Source: a virus
Length of the DNA: 23,191 nt
IMG/VR virus record: IMGVR_UViG_3300034782_000022
Location: 1 to 23,191 of that record
Direction: 5' to 3' (one strand)
Shown in pieces: positions 7,710 to 15,272 of the stretch (position 1 is its first letter; each line of letters begins with the position of its first letter). Under the pieces are notes generated by a model. The model saw nothing but the letters and a program-made list of their open reading frames with translations. It did no database searches and was not told where the DNA came from. Both the position numbers and the translations under genes were made by a program.

Positions 7710-8996
7710 CTAGGGGATCGGGGAGATCGGGTCCTGGAGGTTCTCCAGGCGGGCCGAGGCCCGGGGCATGGTGTTGATCTGGTTCTCCACGCAGCCCACA
7801 TACGCGAGGAACCCGGCGCGGTGACCGCCCGCGGTGGGGATCATCTTCAGCAGCGCGTCGTCGTCGATCCAGTCGACGTCCATCGACGTGTAGCGCCCGA
7901 AGACCTCCCAGGCCAGGAAGTAGATGCGCCGCGGCTCGATGTCGGTGTCGACCTCGAGCTTGACGTTGATCCCGGGGGCGATGATCTGGAGCGAGTCCTC
8001 GTCGTAGCCCACGGTGTAGCGAGGTGCCGAGCCGGTGGGCCCGGGGTAGCGGCGCTCGGCCTGGATGAACTCGACGTACTTCCGGGCCTGGCCGGTGTTG
8101 GTGAGGGCCTTGCTGATCCGCTTGCCGGTCTCCCGGAACGGGAGGTCGATGGTGTTGAGGATCAGCTGCTCCGTCAGATCGTTGCCACCCGCGTCCTCGA
8201 CGAACGCATTGAGCTCGGGGTACGTCGCCCGCGACTGCCCGAAGATCAGGGCGGTGTCGGAGGCGTCCCCGACGATCATCGAGAGGGTCCAGATGGACCG
8301 GCCCGAGGTGTTCTCGATGTAGATTTCGTCACCGGCGGCCACGGTCGGGTCGTCCGCGCCGTCGTAGACGATGGTCCTGGTGTCGCGGGTGAGCACCGTG
8401 ATGGTCTGGGACTGGAGCGCACGAAGCGCCCCGCCCGGAGCCTTGGCGTCGATCCGCATGTTCCGGTTGAGGAGCTCGGCCCCGAGGGGCTTGTTGAGCA
8501 CCAGGGTGTTGGCGGGCGTGAGGTTCGTCTCCACGGTCGCCAGGACGCCGCCGCCGACGTTCACCGGATCGGCGTTGCCCTGGGACCCGGCGTACACCTT
8601 GTTGATGTACTTGCCGAGCTCCGCGACGGTGTTCTCGACGCGGTCGGCCATGATGCCGCCCTGGTTGAAGGTCCCCTTCTTGGACTTCGCCGCCACCTTC
8701 GTCTTGACGCCGATGGAGAAGGAGCCCACGAACAGCTCCGGGGTCACCTCGCCCTGCACGCGGACGGGATCGACCGGGGTGGGGAACTCGCCGATGTCGG
8801 GGATCATCCCGACGTTCCAGGACGACGCGATGCCCAGGGGGAACCGGGCGATGCCTTCGTTCATCACCAGGTCGACTCTCTGGATGTCGCGACGGTACTT
8901 CGACATCTTGTTGACCGGCTCCTCGAAGGTGCCGGGGGGATACGCGTTCTTCAGCTCGGTGGTGATGTCCTCGAACGCGCCAGCTGGGGTTGCCAT
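7710..8996 (-). CDS. Major capsid protein (HK97-fold type, inferred)
   Basis: 428 aa, ATG at 8996. The position directly after the acidic coiled-coil scaffold, between the portal/terminase block and the tail genes, is the standard place of the major coat protein. The sequence supports this. An N-terminal helical arm (residues 8-45, ITTELKNAYPPGTFEEPVNK...) is followed by a long beta/alpha body with 'GIARFPLGIASSWNVG', a helix around 'NTVAELGKYINKVYAGSQGN', a loop-rich middle and a C-terminal beta region 'DTDIEPRRIYFLAWEVFG...VDWIDDDALLKMIPTAG'. Such proteins build the icosahedral shell. The length is within the usual range for coat proteins without a protease domain. The fold is inferred, not demonstrated. 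Confidence 0.82.
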   Translation of the reverse strand: MATPAGAFEDITTELKNAYPPGTFEEPVNKMSKYRRDIQRVDLVMNEGIARFPLGIASSWNVGMIPDIGEFPTPVDPVRVQGEVTPELFVGSFSIGVKTKVAAKSKKGTFNQGGIMADRVENTVAELGKYINKVYAGSQGNADPVNVGGGVLATVETNLTPANTLVLNKPLGAELLNRNMRIDAKAPGGALRALQSQTITVLTRDTRTIVYDGADDPTVAAGDEIYIENTSGRSIWTLSMIVGDASDTALIFGQSRATYPELNAFVEDAGGNDLTEQLILNTIDLPFRETGKRISKALTNTGQARKYVEFIQAERRYPGPTGSAPRYTVGYDEDSLQIIAPGINVKLEVDTDIEPRRIYFLAWEVFGRYTSMDVDWIDDDALLKMIPTAGGHRAGFLAYVGCVENQINTMPRASARLENLQDPISPIP

Positions 8997-9017
8997 TTGT
9001 TCCTACGCCTTACGCCC

Positions 9018-10217
9018 TCACAGGTTCTTCGACGCCAGGTACTGTCTCGCCCTGAGCATTGCCGGAGTCTGATCGGACGTTCCCATGAGAGACGCAGGGA
9101 CAGGCTTTCCCGGACCGCCCTTCGGCGGCGCGGACGGGGCCCGCCCGGTCACAGTACGCTTCGCCCTCGAACGCTCGTTGAAACGCTGACGCACGGCGAT
9201 ATCCCGGTCCTCCAGGTACTCCTTGACGTACCCCTGGATCATGGACGGCACATCGACTTCCTCGATGCCCTGCTCGCCCAGCCTGTAGAGGTCGACCATC
9301 ATGGCCTGGTTGACGTGCTTCCAAAGACCGCGACGAATCTTCTGGTCCTTGGGCGCCCCGAGGGCTTCCGCCTCGCGGGAAATCTGTGCGTCTACGAACT
9401 TCGGGAACTCGGCGTTGAACTGCTCCCTTCTCTGCGACTCGGCTTCGTGTGCTTGCGCCTGGTTCTTGTAGACGTTCTGGGCCCAGTCCCGGTCCTGGAG
9501 GAGGCGTTCCATGTCGTAGGACATCTGCTGCCGGCGATCATCGAGGTCTTGGTACCGCTCCACGATGGTCGTTCGCTTCAGCTGTGCCGCGTCGAGTCGT
9601 GCCTCCAGGAGCCCAGCCTTGTAGTCGTCCCCGCTCTCCTTCGCGATCTCGATGTGCGCCTCGAGCTTGGCGATGGACTTGTCGGCCTCGGCGAGCGAGA
9701 CGAGCTGCTTCTGCTGGGTGGCCTGGACCTGTTCGTCCTTCGTAACCAGCGCCTTGATGCGCGTGTCGAGCTTCTCGATGTGGGGGTTCGTTGGAGGCGC
9801 GTCGGGTTCTTCGTCAGCGTCGGGCGTCTTCGCTCCAGAAATGCGTGCGAGCTCGGCCCGGGCTTCCTCGTTCTCCTTCCGTACCTGGGCGGCGTAGTTG
9901 GTCTTGTCCCACCACGCACGCCCCATTGCAGCCCTGCGGTCACGGGGATTCTTGATGTGCTGGAACTTCTGCTCGAAGTTCGTCCAGGCTTCGTCTTCGT
10001 CGTCATCCCCGCCGGCTGCACCCTCATCGGGCCCGTCGCCCAGGTCGTCGTCCGAGGGCGTCTCGAACTCCTCTCCGGGCTCACCGGCTTCTCCACCGTC
10101 GAAGTCGCCGGGCTCATCACCGGGGGTCGACCCCGGCTGCTGGAAGTCGTCTCCAGCGTCAGGCGTGCCTTCGTCCGAGGGCGGCTCGGCGGGCACGTTC
10201 GATTCTTGGGACATCAT
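9018..10217 (-). CDS. Capsid scaffolding protein
   Basis: Up to 399 aa. Two ATGs are adjacent; the second, at 10214, lies 6 nt from GGAGG and is the better-spaced start, giving 398 aa. Residues 1-75 are extremely acidic (Asp/Glu/Gly/Pro). Residues about 110-125 and 147-265 are Glu/Lys/Gln/Ala-rich and predicted coiled coil. Residues 338-375 are basic and then Pro/Gly-rich, ending RARQYLASKNL. An acidic, elongated helical protein with a basic tail directly before the coat gene is the signature of a scaffold that assembles the procapsid and then leaves or is degraded. No protease domain is visible in it. The family is inferred from composition and gene order. Confidence 0.8.
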   Translation of the reverse strand: MMSQESNVPAEPPSDEGTPDAGDDFQQPGSTPGDEPGDFDGGEAGEPGEEFETPSDDDLGDGPDEGAAGGDDDEDEAWTNFEQKFQHIKNPRDRRAAMGRAWWDKTNYAAQVRKENEEARAELARISGAKTPDADEEPDAPPTNPHIEKLDTRIKALVTKDEQVQATQQKQLVSLAEADKSIAKLEAHIEIAKESGDDYKAGLLEARLDAAQLKRTTIVERYQDLDDRRQQMSYDMERLLQDRDWAQNVYKNQAQAHEAESQRREQFNAEFPKFVDAQISREAEALGAPKDQKIRRGLWKHVNQAMMVDLYRLGEQGIEEVDVPSMIQGYVKEYLEDRDIAVRQRFNERSRAKRTVTGRAPSAPPKGGPGKPVPASLMGTSDQTPAMLRARQYLASKNL

Positions 10218-10255
10218 CTACCTCCGGGGGACGACCCCGTGTTGATCCGAAAGTT

Positions 10256-10279
10256 GAGTCGTATGTTACCATTCGACTC
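10256..10279 (-). promoter_or_regulatory. Inverted repeat framing a possible extended -10 promoter before the scaffold gene
   Basis: GAGTCG (10256-10261) and CGACTC (10274-10279) are perfect 6-bp arms around a 12-nt loop. Read on the minus strand the loop contains TGGTAACAT, an extended -10-like element (TAACAT, 4 of 6 matches). No convincing -35 is seen. The 115-nt gap 10218-10332 between the GroES-like and scaffold genes is otherwise occupied by C/G runs near 10290-10320 and the scaffold ribosome binding site. It is a weak candidate for an internal promoter that boosts scaffold and capsid expression. Confidence 0.3.
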
Positions 10280-10332
10280 GGGCCAGAAACCCCGTGGGGG
10301 TGGGGGAGAGGTCCAGACAGACCCCCCTACCC

Positions 10333-10650
10333 TCACGCTACTTCCTCCTCCTCGGCCTTCTTCGGCCACCTCCAGGCCAGGATCTCGTCCTCCCGGAGGA
10401 TCACGAGTTCCGGGTTTCCGTCCTGGAGCTCGACGCCGCCGAACTTGGAGAACATGACCTCCATGCCGCGCTCGATCTGGAGCCGCGCCAGGTTGCCGGT
10501 CACCGAGGGCCGACCCCGGCCCGTCTCCAGGACGACGCCGACGTTCTTCTCCTGCTTCGCGGCCTCGGGGACGACCGTCGCCCCGATCATCTCGTCGGGT
10601 GCGTGTCGCCTCACCAGGATCTTGTCGTACAGGACCTGCCAGTTGCCCAT
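10333..10650 (-). CDS. Phage GroES-like co-chaperonin (Cpn10 family)
   Basis: 105 aa, close to the normal 95-110 aa of Cpn10 proteins. The ATG at 10650 follows a G-run site 4 nt upstream. The chain follows the GroES pattern throughout: residues 7-16 (LYDKILVRRH) match the first strand 'l.DrvlVkr'; residues 17-32 (APDEMIGATVVPEAAK) correspond to the mobile loop with the hydrophobic triplet that docks onto GroEL (TVV in place of IVL); VGVVLETGRGR (37-47) matches 'gevlavG.Gr'; GMEVMFSKFGGVEL (62-75) matches 'Gd.V.f.kyaG.ei'; and ELVILREDEILA (81-92) matches the terminal strand. It would cap host GroEL during coat protein folding, like T4 gp31. It lies just before the scaffold and coat genes. No GroEL is encoded here. 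Confidence 0.85.
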   Translation of the reverse strand: MGNWQVLYDKILVRRHAPDEMIGATVVPEAAKQEKNVGVVLETGRGRPSVTGNLARLQIERGMEVMFSKFGGVELQDGNPELVILREDEILAWRWPKKAEEEEVA

Positions 10651-10658
10651 GAAACCCC

Positions 10659-11309
10659 CTATCCTCTGAACCACTTGTAGAGCTGCATGTACGGGATGCC
10701 TCCGACCCCTCCCGCGCCGCCGCTCGGGGCCGGGGGCCCCAGGGGAACGGGCGGTGTCGGTGGGGGCGGGGGCGGCGGTGCCGCCGTTGCCGGCGGTGTC
10801 GGGATCGCGCCCGGGGGCGCGTACTGCGGGTAGACCTGGCCCTGGGTGGGCAGGCCCACCGGGCGCTGCGGGCCCACGGCGGGCCTGGCCCGCCTGGAGA
10901 GCACGTTCGCCGCGCCCCGGACCCCGGCGACACCCCCGGCTACCGTTACCGGGTCGGAGATCGCCGTGCCGAGGAGCCGCGCCGCCTCCGCGGCCTGGAT
11001 CGGGAGATCGGTGTCTCTCTCGACGGCCTCGCCCAGGAGCTCGCCGTAGCCCGCGGGGCGCTGGCCCGTCTCCGGGTCGTAGCCGTAGAGGATGTAGTCG
11101 AGGGGGTCCCCCTCCCACGCGCCCTCCGAACCCTCGAGCTTGCCGACCTCGTGACCCGCCGCGGTCACAGCTCGGGCCGGCATCGTGGCGACGTGGGCGG
11201 TCGCGTCCAGACCCGGGGCCGCGGCGCGGAAGCCGCGCTCGGCCACGCGCCCGATCCCGGACATCACCTCGTCGAACCAGGTGCCCCTCAGGTCTTCCCT
11301 CAGTCCCAT
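10659..11309 (-). CDS. Hypothetical protein with proline-rich C-terminal region
   Basis: 216 aa, ATG at 11309. Residues 1-135 are Ala/Gly/Glu-rich and probably helical (GIGRVAERGFRAAAPGLDAT; a possible weak hydrophobic segment around residues 118-132). Residues 140-190 are a low-complexity Pro/Ala/Gly tail with a run of seven Pro, and the chain ends YMQLYKWFRG, an aromatic/basic tail that could be a docking peptide. No family is recognised. It lies between small packaging-module proteins and the GroES-like gene, in the interval between portal and scaffold where phages often carry small head or ejection proteins. The function is not assigned. Confidence 0.65.
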   Translation of the reverse strand: MGLREDLRGTWFDEVMSGIGRVAERGFRAAAPGLDATAHVATMPARAVTAAGHEVGKLEGSEGAWEGDPLDYILYGYDPETGQRPAGYGELLGEAVERDTDLPIQAAEAARLLGTAISDPVTVAGGVAGVRGAANVLSRRARPAVGPQRPVGLPTQGQVYPQYAPPGAIPTPPATAAPPPPPPPTPPVPLGPPAPSGGAGGVGGIPYMQLYKWFRG

Positions 11310-11313
11310 CGGT

Positions 11314-11436
11314 CTAACCCTTCTTCATCGACTGCATGATCGCGTAGGCCGCGTCCTTGCAGCTGCGCCCCTTCCGGGGCTTGAGCTTCCCCGACCGGCA
11401 TTTCGCCATCAGGGCCTTCTTCTGAGCTTCGGGCAT
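11314..11436 (-). CDS. 40-aa basic small protein
   Basis: MPEAQKKALMAKCRSGKLKP begins the chain, which has 11 Lys and 2 Cys and ends MQSMKKG. The ATG overlaps the preceding stop as TGATG (11436), and the stop is four bases from the next start, so it fits the coupled layout of the module. Such short Lys-rich reading frames occur near portal genes in many phages; the function is unknown. Confidence 0.6.
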   Translation of the reverse strand: MPEAQKKALMAKCRSGKLKPRKGRSCKDAAYAIMQSMKKG

Positions 11437-11873
11437 CAGTTCCTCGATTTCAGAGCGTCGAAGGCTGCGCCCGGGCTGGCCCGGGTCAGCCGCAGCTTGC
11501 CAGCGACTCCGCGACGAATGCTGCGGCGGCGTTGCTTCGTCTCTTCGTAGTCGCGCCGGGCGCTGGCCTTGTCCTCCTCGTGGTATTCGGCCAGAACGTC
11601 TTCCTGGGATTCGTCGCTTCTGAACGGCTCCTCTCGGCCCGGGCGCGGAGCTCTCTCGATTGCCCTTTCGGTGCGGGCGATGGTTCGGTCGATCTCGGCG
11701 GTTTCGGCCTCAGTCTGACGCTCGCTCTTACTTCTCGAGCCCCTGGCAACCTTTGGGCGGCGCTTCTTCAGGCGCTCGAGGTACTCCTTTGAGCCGCCGA
11801 CGTTGATGTCGTCGCTGGTTCGCATTCGCCGCTCGTAGCGGCCCCAGGGCGTCCTCTTGGTGACCTCTGCCAT
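11436..11873 (-). CDS. Highly charged hypothetical protein
   Basis: 145 aa, ATG at 11873. The chain is dominated by Arg, Lys, Glu and Asp with almost no hydrophobic core: residues 30-60 are basic (RLKKRRPKVARGSRSKSER), residues 54-75 form a likely coiled coil (EAETAEIDRTIARTERAIER), and residues 85-125 alternate charges. It ends GAAFDALKSRN. This composition suggests an extended or disordered protein that binds DNA or other virion proteins; no family is recognised. It is coupled to the following 40-aa gene (TGATG) and lies 6 nt from the preceding one. Confidence 0.65.
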   Translation of the reverse strand: MAEVTKRTPWGRYERRMRTSDDINVGGSKEYLERLKKRRPKVARGSRSKSERQTEAETAEIDRTIARTERAIERAPRPGREEPFRSDESQEDVLAEYHEEDKASARRDYEETKQRRRSIRRGVAGKLRLTRASPGAAFDALKSRN

Positions 11874-11879
11874 TGGCCC

Positions 11880-12206
11880 CTACTCCATATAGCCGACCGA
11901 CTTGAAGAACGCCTCCTTGCCCATCGAGCCCTTGGCCCCGGGGGTCCGGCACGCCAGGGCGTGCGCGGCCTCGGTCGCGGAGAACCGTCCCCGCCGCCGC
12001 TTGGAGTTGATGCGCTTGACCTCGCGGGCCAGGTTCTTCCCGGGCGGCATGATGTTCGAGTAGTCGCTGATCTCGTTGCCCGTGACCCGGTCGTAGCCCT
12101 TCCGGTGCATGGCGTCCGGCTCGCGGTCATCGTTGATCCCGGGTGTCTTGGCCCCCTTGACCTTCATGTTCCCCTGGTACGGGGGACGCGACAGCTTGCC
12201 CTTCAT
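11880..12206 (-). CDS. Small basic hypothetical protein downstream of portal
   Basis: 108 aa, ATG at 12206 with a strong GGAGGAG 4 nt upstream, right after the portal stop (12216). The chain is rich in Lys, Arg and Gly (MKGKLSRPPYQGNMKVKG). Residues 58-75 are helical and basic (LAREVKRINSKRRRGRFS), followed by TEAAHALACRTPGAKGS. No family is recognised; basic proteins next to the portal may line or plug the portal vertex or bind DNA, which is speculation. Confidence 0.65.
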   Translation of the reverse strand: MKGKLSRPPYQGNMKVKGAKTPGINDDREPDAMHRKGYDRVTGNEISDYSNIMPPGKNLAREVKRINSKRRRGRFSATEAAHALACRTPGAKGSMGKEAFFKSVGYME

Positions 12207-12215
12207 CGTCTCCTC

Positions 12216-15014
12216 CTACTGTGGGGGCGGCGGTGCCCCACCTCCGGGCGGTGCGCCTCCGGGCCCACCGGGCGGTGCGGGAGCGCCCATCGCGCTCGCC
12301 ATCGCCGCCTGCTGCTGCTGGAGGCGGTACGACTCGATCACGGCTCTCATCCGGACCAGAAGGTCCAGGACCACGAACTGCTCCTGCGAGGGCTGCATGG
12401 CCTCGACGGCCATCGCGGCGCGGGCCCCCAGGAGCCCCTGCTTAATCGAGGGGTTCAGCCGCATCCAGACCGCGGCGATCTTCTCGTTCAGGGCCTCGGG
12501 CAGGAACGGCTGGACCGGAGGCTTCGGGAACTCCTGCATCGGCGGCGGCTCCGGGGGCGGCGGCGGCATCTCGCCTCGCTCCTGCGCCGACACGGACAGC
12601 TCCTGCCAGGACTGCTGGGCCTTCATGTGCGCGTCCATCGACTTCTGCACGAGGTCGCTTCCGGCCTGGTAGATTTGCTCCCACGTCGCCGGGTCCTGGG
12701 CTCCGTAGATCGCCTTGATCGGGGCCTCCTGGGCCTCCATCTCGGCCATCTTCTGCTCCCAGTTGGCGAGGCTCGGGAGGACGTCGCGCCACCCGGCCTT
12801 CTCCTGGAGGATGTAGCACTCGTCGGAGAACCACCGCTTGCCCAGGACCGCGTACCACGTCATCGGGTCCTCGATGGAGTAGTCGGGGATGTGGACCTTC
12901 TGCAGCCGCATGAAGTCGGACCACGCCATCTCGGCCCGCTCGACCTGGATCGTCTGGTTCTCGTTGACGTCCTTGGGTAGCTTCATCAGGTCGAGGATGC
13001 GGTCGATGGCCGCGGGGCTGTCGAGCTTGTAGAGCCCCATCTGGAGCGCCTCGCCGGCGGCCTCCTTGTTGTAGAGGGTCTGATCGTAGCCGGCCTCGGC
13101 CTCCATCTTGACCCTCATGTCGCCCAGGAGGTCCGTCCCGGTGAAGGACTTCTCCTCGTAGACCCCGCCCTCGCTCTTGACCTCGTAGGTGGCGTCCTCC
13201 TTCCGGAACGCCCAGGTCATCTGGAGGATGTGCTGGAAGGCCGACTCGTACATCTCGGTCAGGGCCCGCTCTCGAGGAGCTCGCTTCTGGCTCGCCTCCT
13301 CCGACAGGAGCATCAGGCCCGACGTGGTCTTCACGGAGCCGGGGGCCTGGCCGATCTCGATGTCCTGCGGCGCGCCGACCAGCTGCATGTCGTTGAGGAT
13401 GTCGGTGCGCTCGGACCCGTAGACGTTCCCGGTGATCGGCATTCCAGGGAAGATCCCCATGCGGGGCTCCCAGGCCGGATTCGGCGAATCGTAGTTGATG
13501 ACCGTGAGCGACCCCTGGACATCGTCCCGGGTGTAGAGCTCGGTCCCCTCCGGGGTCCACATGTTCGGCTTGCCGCGCTCCCGAAGGTCCACCACCTGGG
13601 CATCGAGCTCGTTGAGTCGGCGCTGCAGCGGGATCAGGTCGTCCACGAACGACCGGCCCCAGAAGTTGCGGGGGATGCGCTTGAACCGGGCGAAGTGGTA
13701 CTTCACCCGCGGGACCTGGGTCCAGCCCTGCTCGCCCTGGACGTCCACCACGAGCTCGCGCCGGGCCACCTGTTCGCCGCAGACCGCGAACTGGACCCCC
13801 CGTTCGAGGCCCTTCACGTTGGGCCGGGGGAGGATGACGACCTCCTTGAGCCGGGCGTGGTTGTAGAACGCCTCGAGGCCCGTCGAGAGGTTGTAGCCCA
13901 GGAAGCCCGACAGGATCGGCTCGGCGTAGAGTGGGTTGAGCCGGATCAGATCCTGGGCCGACTCGGGGGCGAGTTTGTCCTTGAACTCCGGGAAGCGAAG
14001 CGCGATGAACTCCAGCTCGCGGACGCATTGGCTCATCCAGATCGTCTGCTCGTGCGGCTCGACCGAGATGCCGCCGTTCTGCGGGAAGAACTCGTGGACG
14101 GTGAGCACGTCCATGAGCGGGTTGCCCCGGGGCACCAGAATCCCGATTTCCCGCCCGAAGGCGTCCTTCTCCAGGGCCTCCTGGGGGTTGACCGGGTACT
14201 CCTTGAGCTCCTGGGCCGTCTCGCAGAATGGGCAGAGTTGCATCTCCACCATCGCGATGCCCTTGGGGTGGACCGCGGAGGCTTCCCCGGACGGCATCTC
14301 CGAGGGCGGGATGTCGCGGAGCGTCTCCGCGTGCCGCATCTCGAGCGGGCCCTCCTCCTCGCCCCCGGGCATCCCGAGAGTGGCGAACGATCGGGGCACC
14401 TGGGGGGAGGCGAAGACGCGCCCGCACCCGTCGCACCGGCGCGAGTCCTCCGGGGCGATCAGCTCCGTCTCGACCTCGTTCTCGTCCCAGTAGGTCCGCA
14501 GCTGGGAGTTCGAGTCGATGCAGAGGTTGAAGGCGACCTCGTCGCGCTTCTCGCCCCACATCTGCTTTGTCATCTCCCAGCGGAGGATGTCCTTCGCCAG
14601 GCGGGCCGCGGCCATCCACTCGGGCTGGTTCTTGCCGGCGGTGGCCGCGGGGACCAGCTCCTTCCGGCTCAGGCGGGCGACCTCGTTGTCCACCGAGGGC
14701 CCGATGTAGTTCGACACGGGCCGCGGGAAGGCCGACCGGCTCTGGCGGTAAATCTCCTGGAAGTGGTAGACCCCGTTCCCGGGCGCGAGCTCGGAGCGCG
14801 GCTCGATCCATTGCCGGCCCATGTAGAACCACAGGTTGAGCGACGCCCGCTGCGTGTGGTAGCGCCGCCGGTGCGACATGGGGTTGACGTGGCGCTGAAT
14901 CCAGTCCAGCACCTCCCGATCCTCGGAAAGCATCGTCGGCGTGCCGACCCAGTCGGGCTGGCCCGCCGCCGGCTTCCGGAGGCCGGTGTCGAGAGACGAG
15001 GCAGGAAGGACCAT
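12216..15014 (-). CDS. Portal protein (large, with inserted split zinc ribbon)
   Basis: 932 aa, ATG at 15014 immediately after the upstream TAG. It forms the dodecameric ring through which DNA enters. The call rests on its size, its position directly after the terminase, and portal-like segments: an N-terminal helical region, 'DVLTVHEFFPQNGGISVEPH' (302-321), a wing/stem region with 'RNFWGRSFVDDLIPLQRRLNELDAQV', and a C-terminal helical barrel ending in a Pro/Gly tail (about 905-932). It is longer than P22-type portals (about 725 aa). Part of the difference is an insertion at residues about 190-270 holding C194xxC197 and C261xxC264, the halves of a zinc ribbon separated by an acidic loop. The call is strong by gene order and moderate by motif. 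Confidence 0.82.
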   Translation of the reverse strand: MVLPASSLDTGLRKPAAGQPDWVGTPTMLSEDREVLDWIQRHVNPMSHRRRYHTQRASLNLWFYMGRQWIEPRSELAPGNGVYHFQEIYRQSRSAFPRPVSNYIGPSVDNEVARLSRKELVPAATAGKNQPEWMAAARLAKDILRWEMTKQMWGEKRDEVAFNLCIDSNSQLRTYWDENEVETELIAPEDSRRCDGCGRVFASPQVPRSFATLGMPGGEEEGPLEMRHAETLRDIPPSEMPSGEASAVHPKGIAMVEMQLCPFCETAQELKEYPVNPQEALEKDAFGREIGILVPRGNPLMDVLTVHEFFPQNGGISVEPHEQTIWMSQCVRELEFIALRFPEFKDKLAPESAQDLIRLNPLYAEPILSGFLGYNLSTGLEAFYNHARLKEVVILPRPNVKGLERGVQFAVCGEQVARRELVVDVQGEQGWTQVPRVKYHFARFKRIPRNFWGRSFVDDLIPLQRRLNELDAQVVDLRERGKPNMWTPEGTELYTRDDVQGSLTVINYDSPNPAWEPRMGIFPGMPITGNVYGSERTDILNDMQLVGAPQDIEIGQAPGSVKTTSGLMLLSEEASQKRAPRERALTEMYESAFQHILQMTWAFRKEDATYEVKSEGGVYEEKSFTGTDLLGDMRVKMEAEAGYDQTLYNKEAAGEALQMGLYKLDSPAAIDRILDLMKLPKDVNENQTIQVERAEMAWSDFMRLQKVHIPDYSIEDPMTWYAVLGKRWFSDECYILQEKAGWRDVLPSLANWEQKMAEMEAQEAPIKAIYGAQDPATWEQIYQAGSDLVQKSMDAHMKAQQSWQELSVSAQERGEMPPPPPEPPPMQEFPKPPVQPFLPEALNEKIAAVWMRLNPSIKQGLLGARAAMAVEAMQPSQEQFVVLDLLVRMRAVIESYRLQQQQAAMASAMGAPAPPGGPGGAPPGGGAPPPPQ

Positions 15015-15272
15015 CTACTCGATCTCCACCTTGTCCTTCGGGCGCATCGGGTCGGGCTCGTAGCCCGGGAAGTACGACGGCCTCTGCCCCCGAAGGCCCG
15101 TGTGCGCCTTCGGCTCCACGGATCGTGGCCCCCTTTCGGCCTTGTCCACTCGCCAGGCCGCGCCGGGGTCCGCGAGCTCGAGGAGCCGCTTCTGCGCCTT
15201 GTCGAGCTGCTCCCGCAGGAACTGGAGCTCGCCGTCCTTGGCCCGGCACGCCCGGCACTCGAACAGAGCCAT
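15015..15272 (-). CDS. Small CxxC and coiled-coil protein between terminase and portal
   Basis: 85 aa. The ATG shares a base with the terminase stop (TGATG at 15272), and the TAG abuts the portal ATG, so all three are translationally coupled. The chain starts MALFECRACRAKDGELQFLR with one CxxC pair (C6, C9), then an amphipathic coiled coil (residues 14-33), then a basic/Pro segment ending KDKVEIE. With a single CxxC per chain, zinc could be bound by a dimer. Its place suggests a terminase or portal accessory factor; this is inference. Confidence 0.7.
   Translation of the reverse strand: MALFECRACRAKDGELQFLREQLDKAQKRLLELADPGAAWRVDKAERGPRSVEPKAHTGLRGQRPSYFPGYEPDPMRPKDKVEIE

Noticed and set aside
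6684-10457. A very long plus-strand open frame (about 1,257 codons) opposite the capsid, scaffold and co-chaperonin genes
   Set aside because: It spans several well-supported minus-strand genes and their gaps, and its translation is Arg/Leu/Val/Asp/Gly-biased without recognisable domains. This is the usual antisense artefact in GC-rich DNA.
12442-15258. A 938-codon minus-strand frame overlapping the portal gene
   Set aside because: It is in another frame of the portal and small CxxC genes and its translation is low-complexity Arg/Gly/Pro. The portal frame has a coupled start, recognisable segments and normal composition.
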